In this document: positions 38,568 to 47,875 of the stretch, one piece after another | How positions within the stretch are numbered: position 1 is the stretch's first letter | How the letters are laid out: each line of letters starts with the position of its first letter | Source: Bathymodiolus brooksi | Taxonomy: Eukaryota; Mollusca; Bivalvia; Mytilida; Modiolidae | Assembly (NCBI GenBank): GCA_963680875.1 | Contig: OY804579.1 | Span: 84,557,095 to 84,621,094 of the forward strand | Length of the DNA stretch: 64,000 bases | Direction of reading: 5' to 3' | The notes under the pieces: generated by a model | Seen by the model: only the letters and a program-made list of their open reading frames with translations | Databases searched by the model: none | What the model was told of the DNA's origin: nothing | Position numbers and translations under genes: made by a program

Positions 38568-41500
38568 ATGAATAAACATATACAAATTTTGTCTATGAAT
38601 GTAAGGGGTCTTTTTTCAAATACTAAAAAGAGGTCAGATGTATTTAATTGGGTCAAGCCAAAGAAAATCTCCATAGTTTGTTTTCAGGAGACACATAGTA
38701 CCAAAGATGTAGCAGTCAAATGGGAGGACGAATGGGGTAGTAAATGTTTTTTTAGTCATGGTGATAGTAAAAGTGCCGGAGTAAGTGTTATGTTCAGAAA
38801 TGGTTTTGATTTTAAGGTTAATGATTTTATATTAGATCAGAATGGTCGCTATATTATTTTAGATTTAACTGTTTATGAACAACGTTTAACACTAGTTTGT
38901 TTATATGGTTACAACACTGACAAACCTGAATTGTTTACTGAAATACTGCAAAAGTCTGCAGGATTTGCTAATACTAGCTTTTTATTTTGTGGTGACTGGA
39001 ATGTAGTACAGAATAAATCTGATAATGCTTATAATGTAATACATGACAGAAACCAAAAGGCACGTAGGAAAATAGAGGAACTTAAAGAAACATTTGAATT
39101 ATTAGATCCTTGGCGAACTTGTTATCCTGTGGATAAAAAGTTCACATGGCGTCAAACCTCTCCTATTAAACAAAGCAGAATTGATTACTTTCTTGTCTCA
39201 GAAGATATTTTTTCTCTCATGGAGTATACCAAAATAATTCCAGGCTATAGAACTGACCACTCTGCCATTGTTTTTAGTTTTTCTGCCTCTCCTGCTAATC
39301 GGGGAAAGGACTACTGGAAATTTAATTCCCAATTATTGAGGGACTCAAATTATATTGATATAGTTAAAACATGTATTAGAGATACATTATCTGAATACTA
39401 TTCAGTTGGAAATATTGATGATTTTCTTCATGTTGAATTATTATGTAATGATCAGGTGTTTTTTGAAATATTGAAAATGAAAATCAGAAGTGTTTCCATA
39501 ACCTACAGTATAAGAAAATCTCGAGATGAAAAGGAAAAAATATTAAAACTTGAGAATGACATACAAATTTTAGAAAATCAAATGAATTTGAATCCTACTG
39601 AGTTTATTCAGGCATCTTTGAATCAGAAAAAGGGGGAATTAGAAAATCGGAGGCAGGATATAGTAGGGGGTTTACTTCTTCGATCTCGGGCCAATTGGCA
39701 TGAGAATGGGGAAAGATGCTCTGAATATTTTTGTAAATTAGAAAAAAAAGTCCTCTATCAACAAAACCATTTCATTTCTGAACTTATCAATGAAAAAGGT
39801 AATCATATTTCAGAACAATCAAAAATTCTATTTGAACAGGAACAATATTACAGGAAATTGTATTCATCCAATCATTTATGTGTAGATAATGAATTTTTCT
39901 TCCAGCATGATGTCAAATTAAGTGATGAACAAAAAAACTCTTTGGAGGGGAATTTATCATTCAAGGAATGTGGTGAATCTCTTAAATTAATGAAAAATGG
40001 CAAAAGCCCTGGGTCAGATAGTTTCACAGTAGATTTCTATAGATTCTTTTGGAACGATATTGGTGCTTTTGTTTTTCGGTCATTATATTTTGGCTATTTC
40101 TCTCAATTTCAGACTCAAGGAGTTATTACTTGTATTCTTAAGGAGAGTAAAGATAGGCAATATATGAGCAACTGGCGTCCAATCAGTTTACTAAATACAG
40201 ATTTAAAAATAGCTTCTGCAGCAATTGCAAATAGATTTAAACAAGTTTTAGGTGGTATTATTAGTGATACTCAAAAAGGTTTTATGAAAGACAGATTCAT
40301 GGGTGAAAATACTCGTCTTCTCTATGACTTAATGCACTATTTAGATGAAAATGATATGGATGGTTTATTATTATTAGTTGATTTCGAAAAAGCTTTTGAT
40401 TCTATTGAATGGAAATTTTTACAGAAATCTTTAAATAGTTTTAATTTTGGTCCTTCTATTTGCAAATGGTTTGAAACTTTTTATGTAGACTCTAAAAGTT
40501 GTGTGATAAATAATGGACATATATCAAACTTTTTCAATCTGGAAAGAGGCTGTCGTCAAGGCGATCCGCTATCTCCTTATTTATTTATTATTGGTGTTGA
40601 GTTGCTTTCCTTACAAATTAAATCAAATCCCAAAATAAAAGGAGCATTGGTGAATGATACTGAATCACTTATTAGTCAATATGCAGATGATACATTCCTT
40701 GTACTTGATGGTTGTGAGACATCACTTAGGGAGACCCTGATTTGTTTTGAAAACTTTTATAAAGCTTCAGGTCTGAAAATTAATACATCTAAAACAAGGG
40801 TAGTATGGGTGGGAAATAAGAGGTATTCCAATAAATTCTTTCTCCAGATTTCAAATTGAACTGGTCTGTAATCAATTTCAAACTACTTGGAATAGATTTT
40901 TCTCTTGATCTCAGTTCTATGCCTGACCTAAATTTTAGAAAGAAAATTATAGATGTTTCAAAAATATTAAAAAGCTGGCAACATAGAAAGTTCACCCTTC
41001 TTGGGAAGGTAACCGTGATAAAAACACTTGCACTTCCAAAACTTATTCATTTACTTACTTCACTGCCAAATTTAAAACAATCACTGTTTAATGATCTAAA
41101 TAAACTATTTTTTAATTTTATATGGGATGGAAAACCAGAAAAAATCAAATGAAATACACTCATAGCTGATTATGATACATTTACAACAGTTCAATGCCTA
41201 TCTCAAAATAAGCTGGATAAAAATATTCTTTTCCAATTTGAAAGGTGGCTGGCAATATGGGGGGGTGAAAGAATTTGTTCCTTACAAAAGGAAAAGATCC
41301 TTGAAATTTCTAAAATATTCAGTAACCCATTTTGGAAAGATGTCTTTTATAGCTTGTATTTAGCAAAGCCACTTGTAAAATTGAATATAAAGGAGTGTTT
41401 ATCTCTTGATCTACTTAACTTTGTATCAATTGATGATTTCCCTTTTTATATGAGATGGGGAAATGCAGGTGTAACAAGCTTAAATCATATCATGGATACT

Positions 41501-42316
41501 GTTACAAAAAATTTCTTGACTTTTGAAAAGATTAAAACATTAATTAAAAGTAACAACTTCCATCGATATTACACATTAATCTCAAACATTCTTACTGATA
41601 TTAAAAGGTGTTTAAAGGATAACATTGATAATATCAATACAGAAAATTTTCCTCCAAAAGATGACTTTTTAGACAGACTAATAAATACAAAAAGTTTAAA
41701 GTTTGTATTTATTACTTTACTGAAGACATTAACTCATCTTCCCATTCAAAAATTTTTGAAATGGGAGGAAATACTTGGGATTGACATTGCAGACTGGTCT
41801 ATATATTTTCGAATTCTTAAAAAGTGTTGTTGGGATACATATCTGATCAATTTTCAGTATAAGTTTTTACATAGAGTTATACCTACTAATACCTTTTTAT
41901 TCAAAATTCATATTAAAGACACAAAATTGTGCTCATTTTGCAATGTTGAAGATGAAACGGTTGAACATTTATTTTTTAATTGTCCTTTGATATTTCCTTT
42001 CCTGAGAGCTTTCTATGACTGTCTCAAACGCTATTTTCACAATATTGAATTTCACAAAGAACAATTTTTGCTTGGATTTAAAGAAGAAAGTTTAACTCTT
42101 AACTTGCTGATCCTTATAGCTAAAAATTATATATATAAATGTAAACTAAAAGAAAAAATTCCAAATATCATAGAATTGAAGTATCGAATTAACAATTACT
42201 ATTCACTTGAACAATATATAGCCATAAAGAACAACAACTTAAAAGGTTTTGGAAAAATACTGGACCCCAGTGAAACATGTTTTTCCGTGTTTTTCCAGAT
42301 TTTTAACTACGGATAG
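38568..42316 (+). pseudogene. LINE ORF2: endonuclease, reverse transcriptase, zinc knuckle (frameshifted)
   Basis: About 1,250 codons, the usual size of an L1/Tx1 ORF2. The first 763 codons (38,568-40,859) hold an APE-type endonuclease: MNVRG near residue 10, QETH at 40-43, GDWNVV near 142, RIDYFLV near 205, RTDHS near 230. They also hold most of the reverse transcriptase: NWRPISLLN, VDFEKAFDS with the catalytic Asp at 605, CRQGDPLSPYLF, and QYADD at 704-708. Sense then continues in another frame (from about 40,846 to 41,152, then 41,172-41,363, then 41,354-42,316), so at least three frameshifts and stops separate the parts. The last part carries a CCHC knuckle, C-x2-C-x7-H-x4-C, at about 41,930-41,986. 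The product would nick target DNA and prime reverse transcription there. This copy cannot make the whole protein. Confidence 0.9.
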
Positions 42317-42650
42317 GTACCTGGGTATACTACGTTATTTATGTTTATGTATTTATTTGTATCAATTAGGATTAAGTTACTAAAGTCACAAAATAATAGA
42401 AGACAGATATTGTAAAGGAATGGGTGTTGTTATGAAAGGGAGAGAGAGAATGTGAAAGAATGAATGTGTCTCAATTGATTTATTTATTCATGTCATATTT
42501 TGCTTATTAATTAACTTTTAAAAAAATGCGATAGTCACATAATAATTATGTTGTAAATCCTTGTACATCCATGTCAGGTGGTAAAGTATGGGCTTTTCTA
42601 TGAATGTAAATTCCTGACTATTGAAGAAACAAAAAAAAAAAAAAAAAAAA

Positions 42651-43370
42651 ATGTTTGTTAATGGATCAAAACGAATTGAGCAATCTCTATAGAGGACCTT
42701 CCATAGATGCTTCTTATCAAGTTTCATATCATTTGGCCAAATGGCTTCAGAGGAAAAGCTGTTTCAGAAATCGACCAATAAGAAACAAGAATTGCCTATG
42801 ATGGCCATGTTTGTTTATGGATCAAAACGGAATGAGCAATTCCCATAGAGGACCTTCCATAGATGCTTCCTACCATGTTTCAGAGTAGAAGATTTTTAGA
42901 AATTGACCGATCAGAAACAATAATTGCCTGTGGTGGCCATGTTTGTTAATGATCGGGACAAAATTAGCAATCCTTATAGAGAACCTTCCATAGATGCTTC
43001 CTACCAAGTTTCTGTTCATTTGGCAAAGTGGTTTCAGAGAAGAAGATTTTTAGAAATCGACCAATTAGAAACAAGAATTGCCTGTGGCAGCCATATTTGT
43101 TAATGGATCGGGACGAAATGAGCAGTCTTTATAGAGGACCTCCCATAGATGCATCCTACCAAGTTTCGGTTCATTTGGCAAATCGGTTTCAGAGGAGAAG
43201 ATTTTTTTAGAAATCATCCAATCAGAAACAAGAATTGTCTATGGTGGCCATATTTGTTAACGGATCAGGACGAAATGAACAATCACAACAGAGGACTTTT
43301 GATAGATGCTTCCTACCAAGTTTCGGTTCATTTGGCTAAACAGTTTCAGAGGAGAAGAATCTAATTTTTT
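42651..43370 (-). repeat. Diverged inverted satellite array, ~155-bp units
   Basis: Units start with 'atggatc(a/g)(a/g)(a/g)acg' at 42,661, 42,817, 42,949, 43,103 and 43,260, spacings of 156, 132, 154 and 157 bp. Read on the minus strand the unit contains 'cttcttctctgaaacc', then 'ggaaggtcctctat', then a 'ccgatc' box and 'atggccacc', in the same order as monomer B of the main arrays. It is therefore an old relative of the same satellite in the opposite orientation, not a separate family. Confidence 0.8.
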
Positions 43371-44188
43371 CAATAGTTTTCTATTTATTACTGATTTTTT
43401 TCACTAATTTCCAAGTTTGAGAAGCGGCAACGGCCATGTTTGATGGCAGTCGGGGTCATCATTCATGGTCTGAAAGAGAATTATATATGCATTGTTCCTT
43501 TATAGTTTGGTAGCAACATTGGCTCTTTACAATATTTAAAGAATTAAAGAAAATTAAAAAAAATATATTTTTTGTAAAGATAGCAGCCATTTTTCATAAG
43601 CGAACCAGGGTTAGCAACCATAAGTCTGAAAGTGGATCATATATGCATCATTTCCATAAAATTTGGTGGCAACTGGCTTTTTATCGAATTTTAAAATATG
43701 TTTTTTGACAATAATTTTCTATTTTTTGTAACAGTGATGGCCACGTTGGATGACAGCCATTCCTTCCATATGGTTTGATTGCATTTGACTCTTTACAGGA
43801 TATTAAAATAATTTTTTAATGAATTTTTTCAATAATTTTCTATTTATAGTAACGATGGTGGCCATGTTTGAAGGGGAATGGGGTCCTCAACCATAATTCT
43901 GAAAGAATATTACATATGTATCAAATTTAATTGCAATATACTCTAAAGGATTTTTCTAGATTTTTTAATTGATTTTTTTTGCTGATTTTACCACTATGTT
44001 CTATTTATAGACATGGTGGCCATGATGGTTGGTCGGCAGGGTCATCAGACATAACTTTTAAAGGGAACCCCCTAAGGATGATTCAGGCCAAGTTTGGTTT
44101 AAATTGGCCCAGTGGTTTAAGAGGAGAAGATTTTTTTAAATGTTTACAGACGGACGACGGACGCCAAGTGATGGCAATAGCTCATGCA
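43371..44188 (-). repeat. More diverged continuation of the inverted satellite, with worn element end
   Basis: 'ggccatgtttgatgg', 'gcagccatttttcataag', 'tggccacgttggatgac', 'tggccatgtttgaagg' and 'tggccatgatggttgg' recur at about 43,430, 43,581, 43,737, 43,869 and 44,024, i.e. every 130-155 bp. The last unit (43,985-44,188) is a close copy of 52,295-52,490. It ends in 'cagacggacgacggacg' and 'ccaagtgatggcaatagctca', the inverse of the left terminus at 15,010-15,050. The final hairpin is lost here. Confidence 0.7.
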
Positions 44189-44200
44189 GTGTAGGTAGAT

Positions 44201-44500
44201 CTTGACAGGCTGAACATGTTTGCAGTTTAAACTTAACATCTATCTCTTATAGTTTTTGAAAAAAAGGACGAAAAGTATTAAAATTTTGAAAATGTGATGA
44301 AAAAAGGGCAATAACTCCAAAATAGGTAATGGAATTTACTTCAATTGACATGCTGCACATTTTTGCAATTTACACTTAACATCTATCTCTTATAGTTTTT
44401 GAAATATAAGACGAAAAGTTTTTAAAAAAATTAAAATGTGATGAAAAAAGGGCAATAATTCAAAGTTGGGTAATCAGATTTACTTCAAAATTGCAGGGTA
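44201..44500 (+). repeat. 143-bp direct repeat, two copies
   Basis: 'acttaacatctatctcttat' plus 'agtttttgaaa' starts at 44,231 and 44,374, and both are followed by 'gacgaaaagt', 'aaaatgtgatgaaaaaaggg' and 'caataa(c/t)tc'. Flanks contain similar 'tttacttcaa' text, so the unit is slightly longer than the best-matching core. Confidence 0.8.
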
Positions 44501-44566
44501 GGTGGATCTTGCTGTGCTGATAATTTTTTCCCCATGTCAGTAGAGATGCCGACTCATCGTTATTTT

Positions 44567-45109
44567 GGCCGCCATTTTGTTTTCCGGTAGCTGCTTTTAC
44601 ATGAAAATGCAATATTTTGATGTCAATTTTTTACAGATAAAACTATATAAAGATATAATTTTTTTACATTAATTAATTATCTAAGCATTGTTTAAAATCT
44701 TTAAAAAATATGGAATCGTTTAGATATAACGTGTTCGAATCGGAATCGCTGTTTTCGGAATTTTACATTCGCGGCACGGTTTTTTTCACCAAGGTCCCCC
44801 TTTTCAATGCCTTGCCCGGCATGTTCCTGACGTTATATAGTTCCATAATTATTATCCAATTAAAGCGCAGATTCGTAGCTTGCACATGGTCACAGTCGCT
44901 TCCGTTTTCCTGCGCATGCTAAACGGGAAATGGTCTTCTGAAAAGTTTTAAGATGAACAATTCAGTGAAAAATTTGGAGTAGCGTTCTCCGATGGCGATA
45001 TTTGTATTTTTCATTATAATATCAACATAGGAAACATGCCAACTCAACCCTATTAGATCGAGAACACGGCTGATTTTTCGTATTTAAAACACCCCTGAAG
45101 CTAAACATC
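44567..45109 (+). promoter_or_regulatory. Candidate TATA-less promoter and 5' UTR of the small gene
   Basis: Upstream of the start exon at 45,110 the sequence becomes richer in CpG and carries motifs typical of TATA-less animal promoters. At 44,567-44,590 the minus strand reads 'accggaaaacaaaatggcgg', which resembles an ETS site next to a YY1 site. At 44,911-44,920 'tgcgcatgct' resembles an NRF-1 site. The transcription start was not located. Motif matches alone are weak, so this is offered as a candidate only. Confidence 0.35.
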
Positions 45110-45200
45110 ATGTCTGAAGAAGAACGTCGCACGTCATCACTGGAAGTGGAAAATATTTGTAACGTCAACGACGCTGACACAGCTGTTATCGTAGCCGTAG
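45110..45200 (+). CDS. First coding exon of a small unrecognised gene
   Basis: ATG at 45,110 opens 30 codons, M-S-E-E-E-R-R-T-S-S at the start and T-A-V-I-V-A-V at the end, then one base before a strong donor (G|gtatgt at 45,201). It has no signal peptide: the start is acidic and polar. The leftover base joins the two bases at the start of exon 2 (46,493) to give Gly, so the frame continues. With exon 2 and either terminal exon the product would be about 94 or 112 residues, or about 48 more if both copies of exon 2 are used. The family is not recognised. The support is the run of start, donor, acceptor and matching phases, plus the promoter-like sequence upstream. Confidence 0.6.
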
Positions 45201-46226
45201 GTATGTATAAACCTTGATCTCAATGTTTTAAACGTACGATTTATTTTTTGCATTGCTTCTTTTTAAGTAGTTTATGAAAAACTTCTTGTCAATTTATAAA
45301 TACTTCCAACTTACGTTCAAAACAAAAGACGAAAAGTAAACAAACCGAAAAAAGGGGGGGGGGGGGGGGGGTTGTAAATAGAGATGAAAGTTTTCCTCTT
45401 TTCTTTAAGGAAAATATTTGGAAATAAAATGTTTCAAGCTTGGTCCAAACAGCTAGAAAATGAGGGTATGACTGAGTACTAGAAATTAGGAGTTTCCTCT
45501 TTTTCATCAGTCAATACAGTCTACAGTCACAAAACACTTTCTTCTATGTGTACATAATATTTGTTTTTTATATTATAGTCTTCACTCTTCAGAAAGTTAA
45601 TTCTATTCATATTCTGGGTGGTGTACTGTGACAACTTTTCAAAAGCTTTGTTTTTGTTTATATATTCAAAGCTTTTTTTTTAAAGTTGGTACATGAATTT
45701 GAGCTTTTAAAACAGACATTTTGGTTAGATGTGAGAAGAAATATTCTGCTCTATTATCTTCAGGTTGGAGGGTATAGTGCAGAAAATTTCTTCGAAGCCA
45801 GGTCTAATTTCAATGAGATTATGTTGCTTGAACTATTCAACCAGGGCTTTGGATTGCAAGTATGCATCAACACAAGCAACTTTTGTCATGGTGCTACATT
45901 TTTTTGTATTTGCCAGCTTCCATGGATACTCGAGCATGATTGAATATTTACATACTAAATTCAAATAAAAGTAAAAAAAATGTTATTGCATATTTATATG
46001 TTGCGTTATTTTTATTCAACATGGGAAAATATATTTTAATCCTGAAGAAGTGGCTTGTCTTGATGTATAGTTGTCTGCAACTCAATAAATAATGTGGCGG
46101 AGAAATCATTAGGTATTTCTGCATCTGAAAATGCCTCACTTTAGAAGTAAAGACTGAACATTGGAAGAAAGAAAAATACTAGTCTTGATTTAATTTCATT
46201 TTTGCATTTGAAACCTTCTCTTTAAG
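45201..46226. other. Intron 1 of the small gene
   Basis: Mostly AT-rich. It contains an eighteen-base G run at about 45,354-45,371. A possible exon at 45,766-45,861 (acceptor-like ttatcttcag, donor-like gtatgc, open 32 codons) has phase 0 at both ends and does not fit between exons 1 and 2; it was not accepted. Confidence 0.4.
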
Positions 46227-46340
46227 GGGCAGCCGTGATCGTATGGTAGTTGGATTTACAACTACATATGCAATTAGTGCCTACCACAATCAGGAGTTCT
46301 AGTCCGGTTCGAGGTGCACTCGATACAGCATTATGTAATA
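46227..46340 (+). mobile_element. SINE-like dispersed repeat, head region
   Basis: 'gtgatcgtatggtagttgg', 'atttacaactac', 'gtgcctaccac' match the minus strand of 33,520-33,600. A B-box-like 'ggttcgaggtg' follows near 46,306. The copy lacks the tail seen at 33,463 and 50,551. Confidence 0.45.
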
Positions 46341-46492
46341 AAGTTTGTCAGAGATTTGCGGAAGGTCTGGTCTTCTCAGGCCAGGGTACTTTAGATCTTG
46401 AAATGAAATTAATTTTTTTGTAAGCATCACATTATAATGATCTTTTGTATTTGGCATAATTAAATTCAGTATTTAGTTTTTGTTCTCTGCAG

Positions 46493-46636
46493 GTCAATCA
46501 CTTCTGCATGATCTGCTACATAATTTCAACCTGTCCAGCACAAGTGAGCTGAATGATATTTGTAAACAGTACTTGATGTCACATGCCATCAACAGAGATA
46601 TGATCTACTGTTTGTTAACAAACAAGGATTATACCG
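46493..46636 (+). CDS. Exon 2, first copy, of the small gene
   Basis: A 144-nt exon between acceptor tgttctctgcag and donor g|gttagt. It begins with two bases completing Gly from exon 1 and then reads Q-S-L-L-H-D-L-L-H-N-F-N-L-S in its first part and M-I-Y-C-L-L-T-N-K-D-Y-T at its end, leaving one base. Phase is 1 at both ends, so the exon can be skipped or repeated without breaking the frame. The helix-like pattern of Leu residues suggests a small alpha-helical domain, but no family is recognised. Confidence 0.65.
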
Positions 46637-46676
46637 GTTAGTTTTATTTTATGAAAGTTATCACATCAATTGGTGA

Positions 46677-46830
46677 GATGGATGTAGTCGAGTGGTCTAG
46701 GGCGCTGGACGTAAGGCTAAGCGAATGGTGTGGGTTCAAATCCTGTCGAGAGAAGAACAAAAATTTGACAGCTCTAAAATCTAATTCTAACACTGTTTGG
46801 TTTAATTTTCAGGCGTATATATATATATAT
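46677..46830 (+). mobile_element. tRNA-derived SINE in the intron (copy 1)
   Basis: An A box tagtcgagtgg (46,685-46,695) and a B box ggttcaaatcc (46,733-46,743) are spaced as in a long-arm (Leu/Ser-type) tRNA head. They are followed by a body of about 60 bp and a TA-repeat tail. The tRNA part does not form a full set of stems and is embedded in a longer repeat, so it is read as a SINE head and not a tRNA gene. Confidence 0.65.
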
Positions 46831-46912
46831 AATTTTTTTGTAAGCATCACATTATAATGATCTTTTGTATTTGGCATAATTAAATTCAGTATTTAGTTTT
46901 TGTTCTCTGCAG

Positions 46913-47056
46913 GTCAATCACTTCTGCATGATCTGCTACATAATTTCAACCTGTCCAGCACAAGTGAGCTGAATGATATTTGTAAACAGTACTTGATGTC
47001 ACATGCCATCAACAGAGATATGATCTACTGTTTGTTAACAAACAAGGATTATACCG
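46913..47056 (+). CDS. Exon 2, second copy (tandem duplicate)
   Basis: Identical in sequence to 46,493-46,636, with the same acceptor tgttctctgcag and the same donor g|gttagt. Being phase 1 at both ends it could follow the first copy in the same transcript, doubling the 48-residue segment, or the two could be used in exclusion. The near-identity of the flanking intron implies a very recent duplication, or an artefact of merging two haplotypes in the assembly. Confidence 0.6.
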
Positions 47057-47096
47057 GTTAGTTTTATTTTATGAAAGTTATCACATCAATTGGTGA

Positions 47097-47257
47097 GATG
47101 GATGTAGTCGAGTGGTCTAGGGTACTGGACGTAAGGCTAAGCGAAAGGTGTGGGTTCAAATCCCGTCGAGAGAAGAACAAAAATTTGACAGCTCTAAAAT
47201 CTAATTCTAACACTGTTTGGTTTAATTTTCAGGCGTATATATATATATATATATATA
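47097..47257 (+). mobile_element. tRNA-derived SINE in the intron (copy 2)
   Basis: Duplicate of the SINE at 46,677, with A box at 47,105-47,115 and B box at 47,153-47,163. Its B-box side is closer to a canonical sequence (caaatcccgtc). The TA tail (47,236-47,257) directly abuts the 3' end of the Penelope-like element. Confidence 0.65.
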
Positions 47258-47410
47258 CAACGTCTGAAAAACCAGTCAGCGATCAATCTTACGGGGTGTT
47301 GGATCGTTACGGTATAACGATACTATACAAGTAAAACAATTATAAACGTCTAAAATGGTTTGTAAAACAACACCAAGTACACAAAACAAAGTGATAAAGA
47401 ATTAAACACT

Positions 47411-47462
47411 TCGTAGAATGACAAAATTTTCGTCCCACCGAGGGACTTTATCAATGTCTAAT
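47411..47462 (-). ncRNA. Degenerate hammerhead-ribozyme-like motif in the Penelope-like element
   Basis: The minus strand reads ttgataaa, then a perfect 5-bp stem gtccc-tcggt-gggac, then cgaaa, then, after attttg, the end of a GTC triplet. This is the order of a type I hammerhead: CTGATGA-like core, stem II, GAAA, short stem III, cleavage triplet. Two core bases differ from consensus, there is one extra A, and stem I has only four plausible pairs (taga with tcta) beyond two mismatches. Penelope-like elements are known to carry hammerheads. Catalytic activity of this copy is doubtful. Confidence 0.35.
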
Positions 47463-47875
47463 TAAATAAAATCTCGAAACAATATGGCGACTTTTCAAAT
47501 TTCAAAAAAGTTTTTGACGGTCCATGTACGGCACAAAAGAACCAGAAAATGCACATATGAAACTACATGCATAAAAGAATGGAAATCCTACATATAAATT
47601 AATAAAAGTACAATAACAATAATATAAATATACAATAGGGCTACACATTTAAATAAATGTTAAATTAGAAATAAAAATAAATATAAAAATGAGACATTAT
47701 TGGTAAATGTATCAAATAGCACTGTCAAAATATTGTTGAAAACGGTATGATACCCAAACTCATTAAAAAAAACGGCCCGCCACAGTGTGGAATATATACT
47801 TTGGGCCAATAGAGCAAACTGTATGTCCTAATACGACTGGAGGAGATCAACACGAATAGGAGTCAAGAGAGGATA

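Larger units (their letters stand above)
37717..42650 (+). mobile_element. Tx1/L1-type LINE inserted in diverged satellite
   Basis: A 4.9-kb non-LTR retrotransposon. It is flanked by an 11-bp target-site duplication, ATGTTTGTTAA, at 37,706-37,716 and 42,651-42,661, and ends in a 20-base A run (42,631-42,650). Joining the flanks restores a normal satellite unit, as in the uninterrupted copy at about 43,085-43,110. Contents in order: a short frame that may be the tail of ORF1 (37,717-37,830), a non-coding spacer, ORF2 (38,568-42,316, with frameshifts) and a 3' UTR of about 310 bp. The 5' end is truncated. The class comes from the order endonuclease, reverse transcriptase, terminal zinc knuckle and from L1-like reverse transcriptase motifs; the Tx1 rather than L1 label is tentative. 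Confidence 0.9.
46411..47243 (+). repeat. 420-bp tandem duplication containing exon 2 and a SINE
   Basis: Positions 46,411-46,830 and 46,831-47,243 are nearly identical. In the whole unit I see only a few base differences, all in the tRNA-like part (agggcgctgg versus agggtactgg, gcgaatggtg versus gcgaaaggtg, tcctgtcg versus tcccgtcg), plus a different TA-run length. The exon and both splice sites are identical in the two copies. The junction lies in a 'tatata'/'aattttttt' stretch. Confidence 0.95.

Noticed and set aside
38350..38568. 72-codon frame just upstream of LINE ORF2 as ORF1
   Set aside because: Composition is AT-driven hydrophobic with no zinc knuckle or coiled coil, so it does not look like an ORF1 protein.
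45766..45861. Possible exon with acceptor ttatcttcag and donor gtatgc
   Set aside because: Its phases (0 at both ends) do not fit between exons 1 and 2 of the small gene, and no other partner was found.
46681..46751. tRNA gene (A and B boxes present)
   Set aside because: The arms do not pair into a full cloverleaf, and the sequence continues into a shared repeat with a TA tail, so it is a SINE head.
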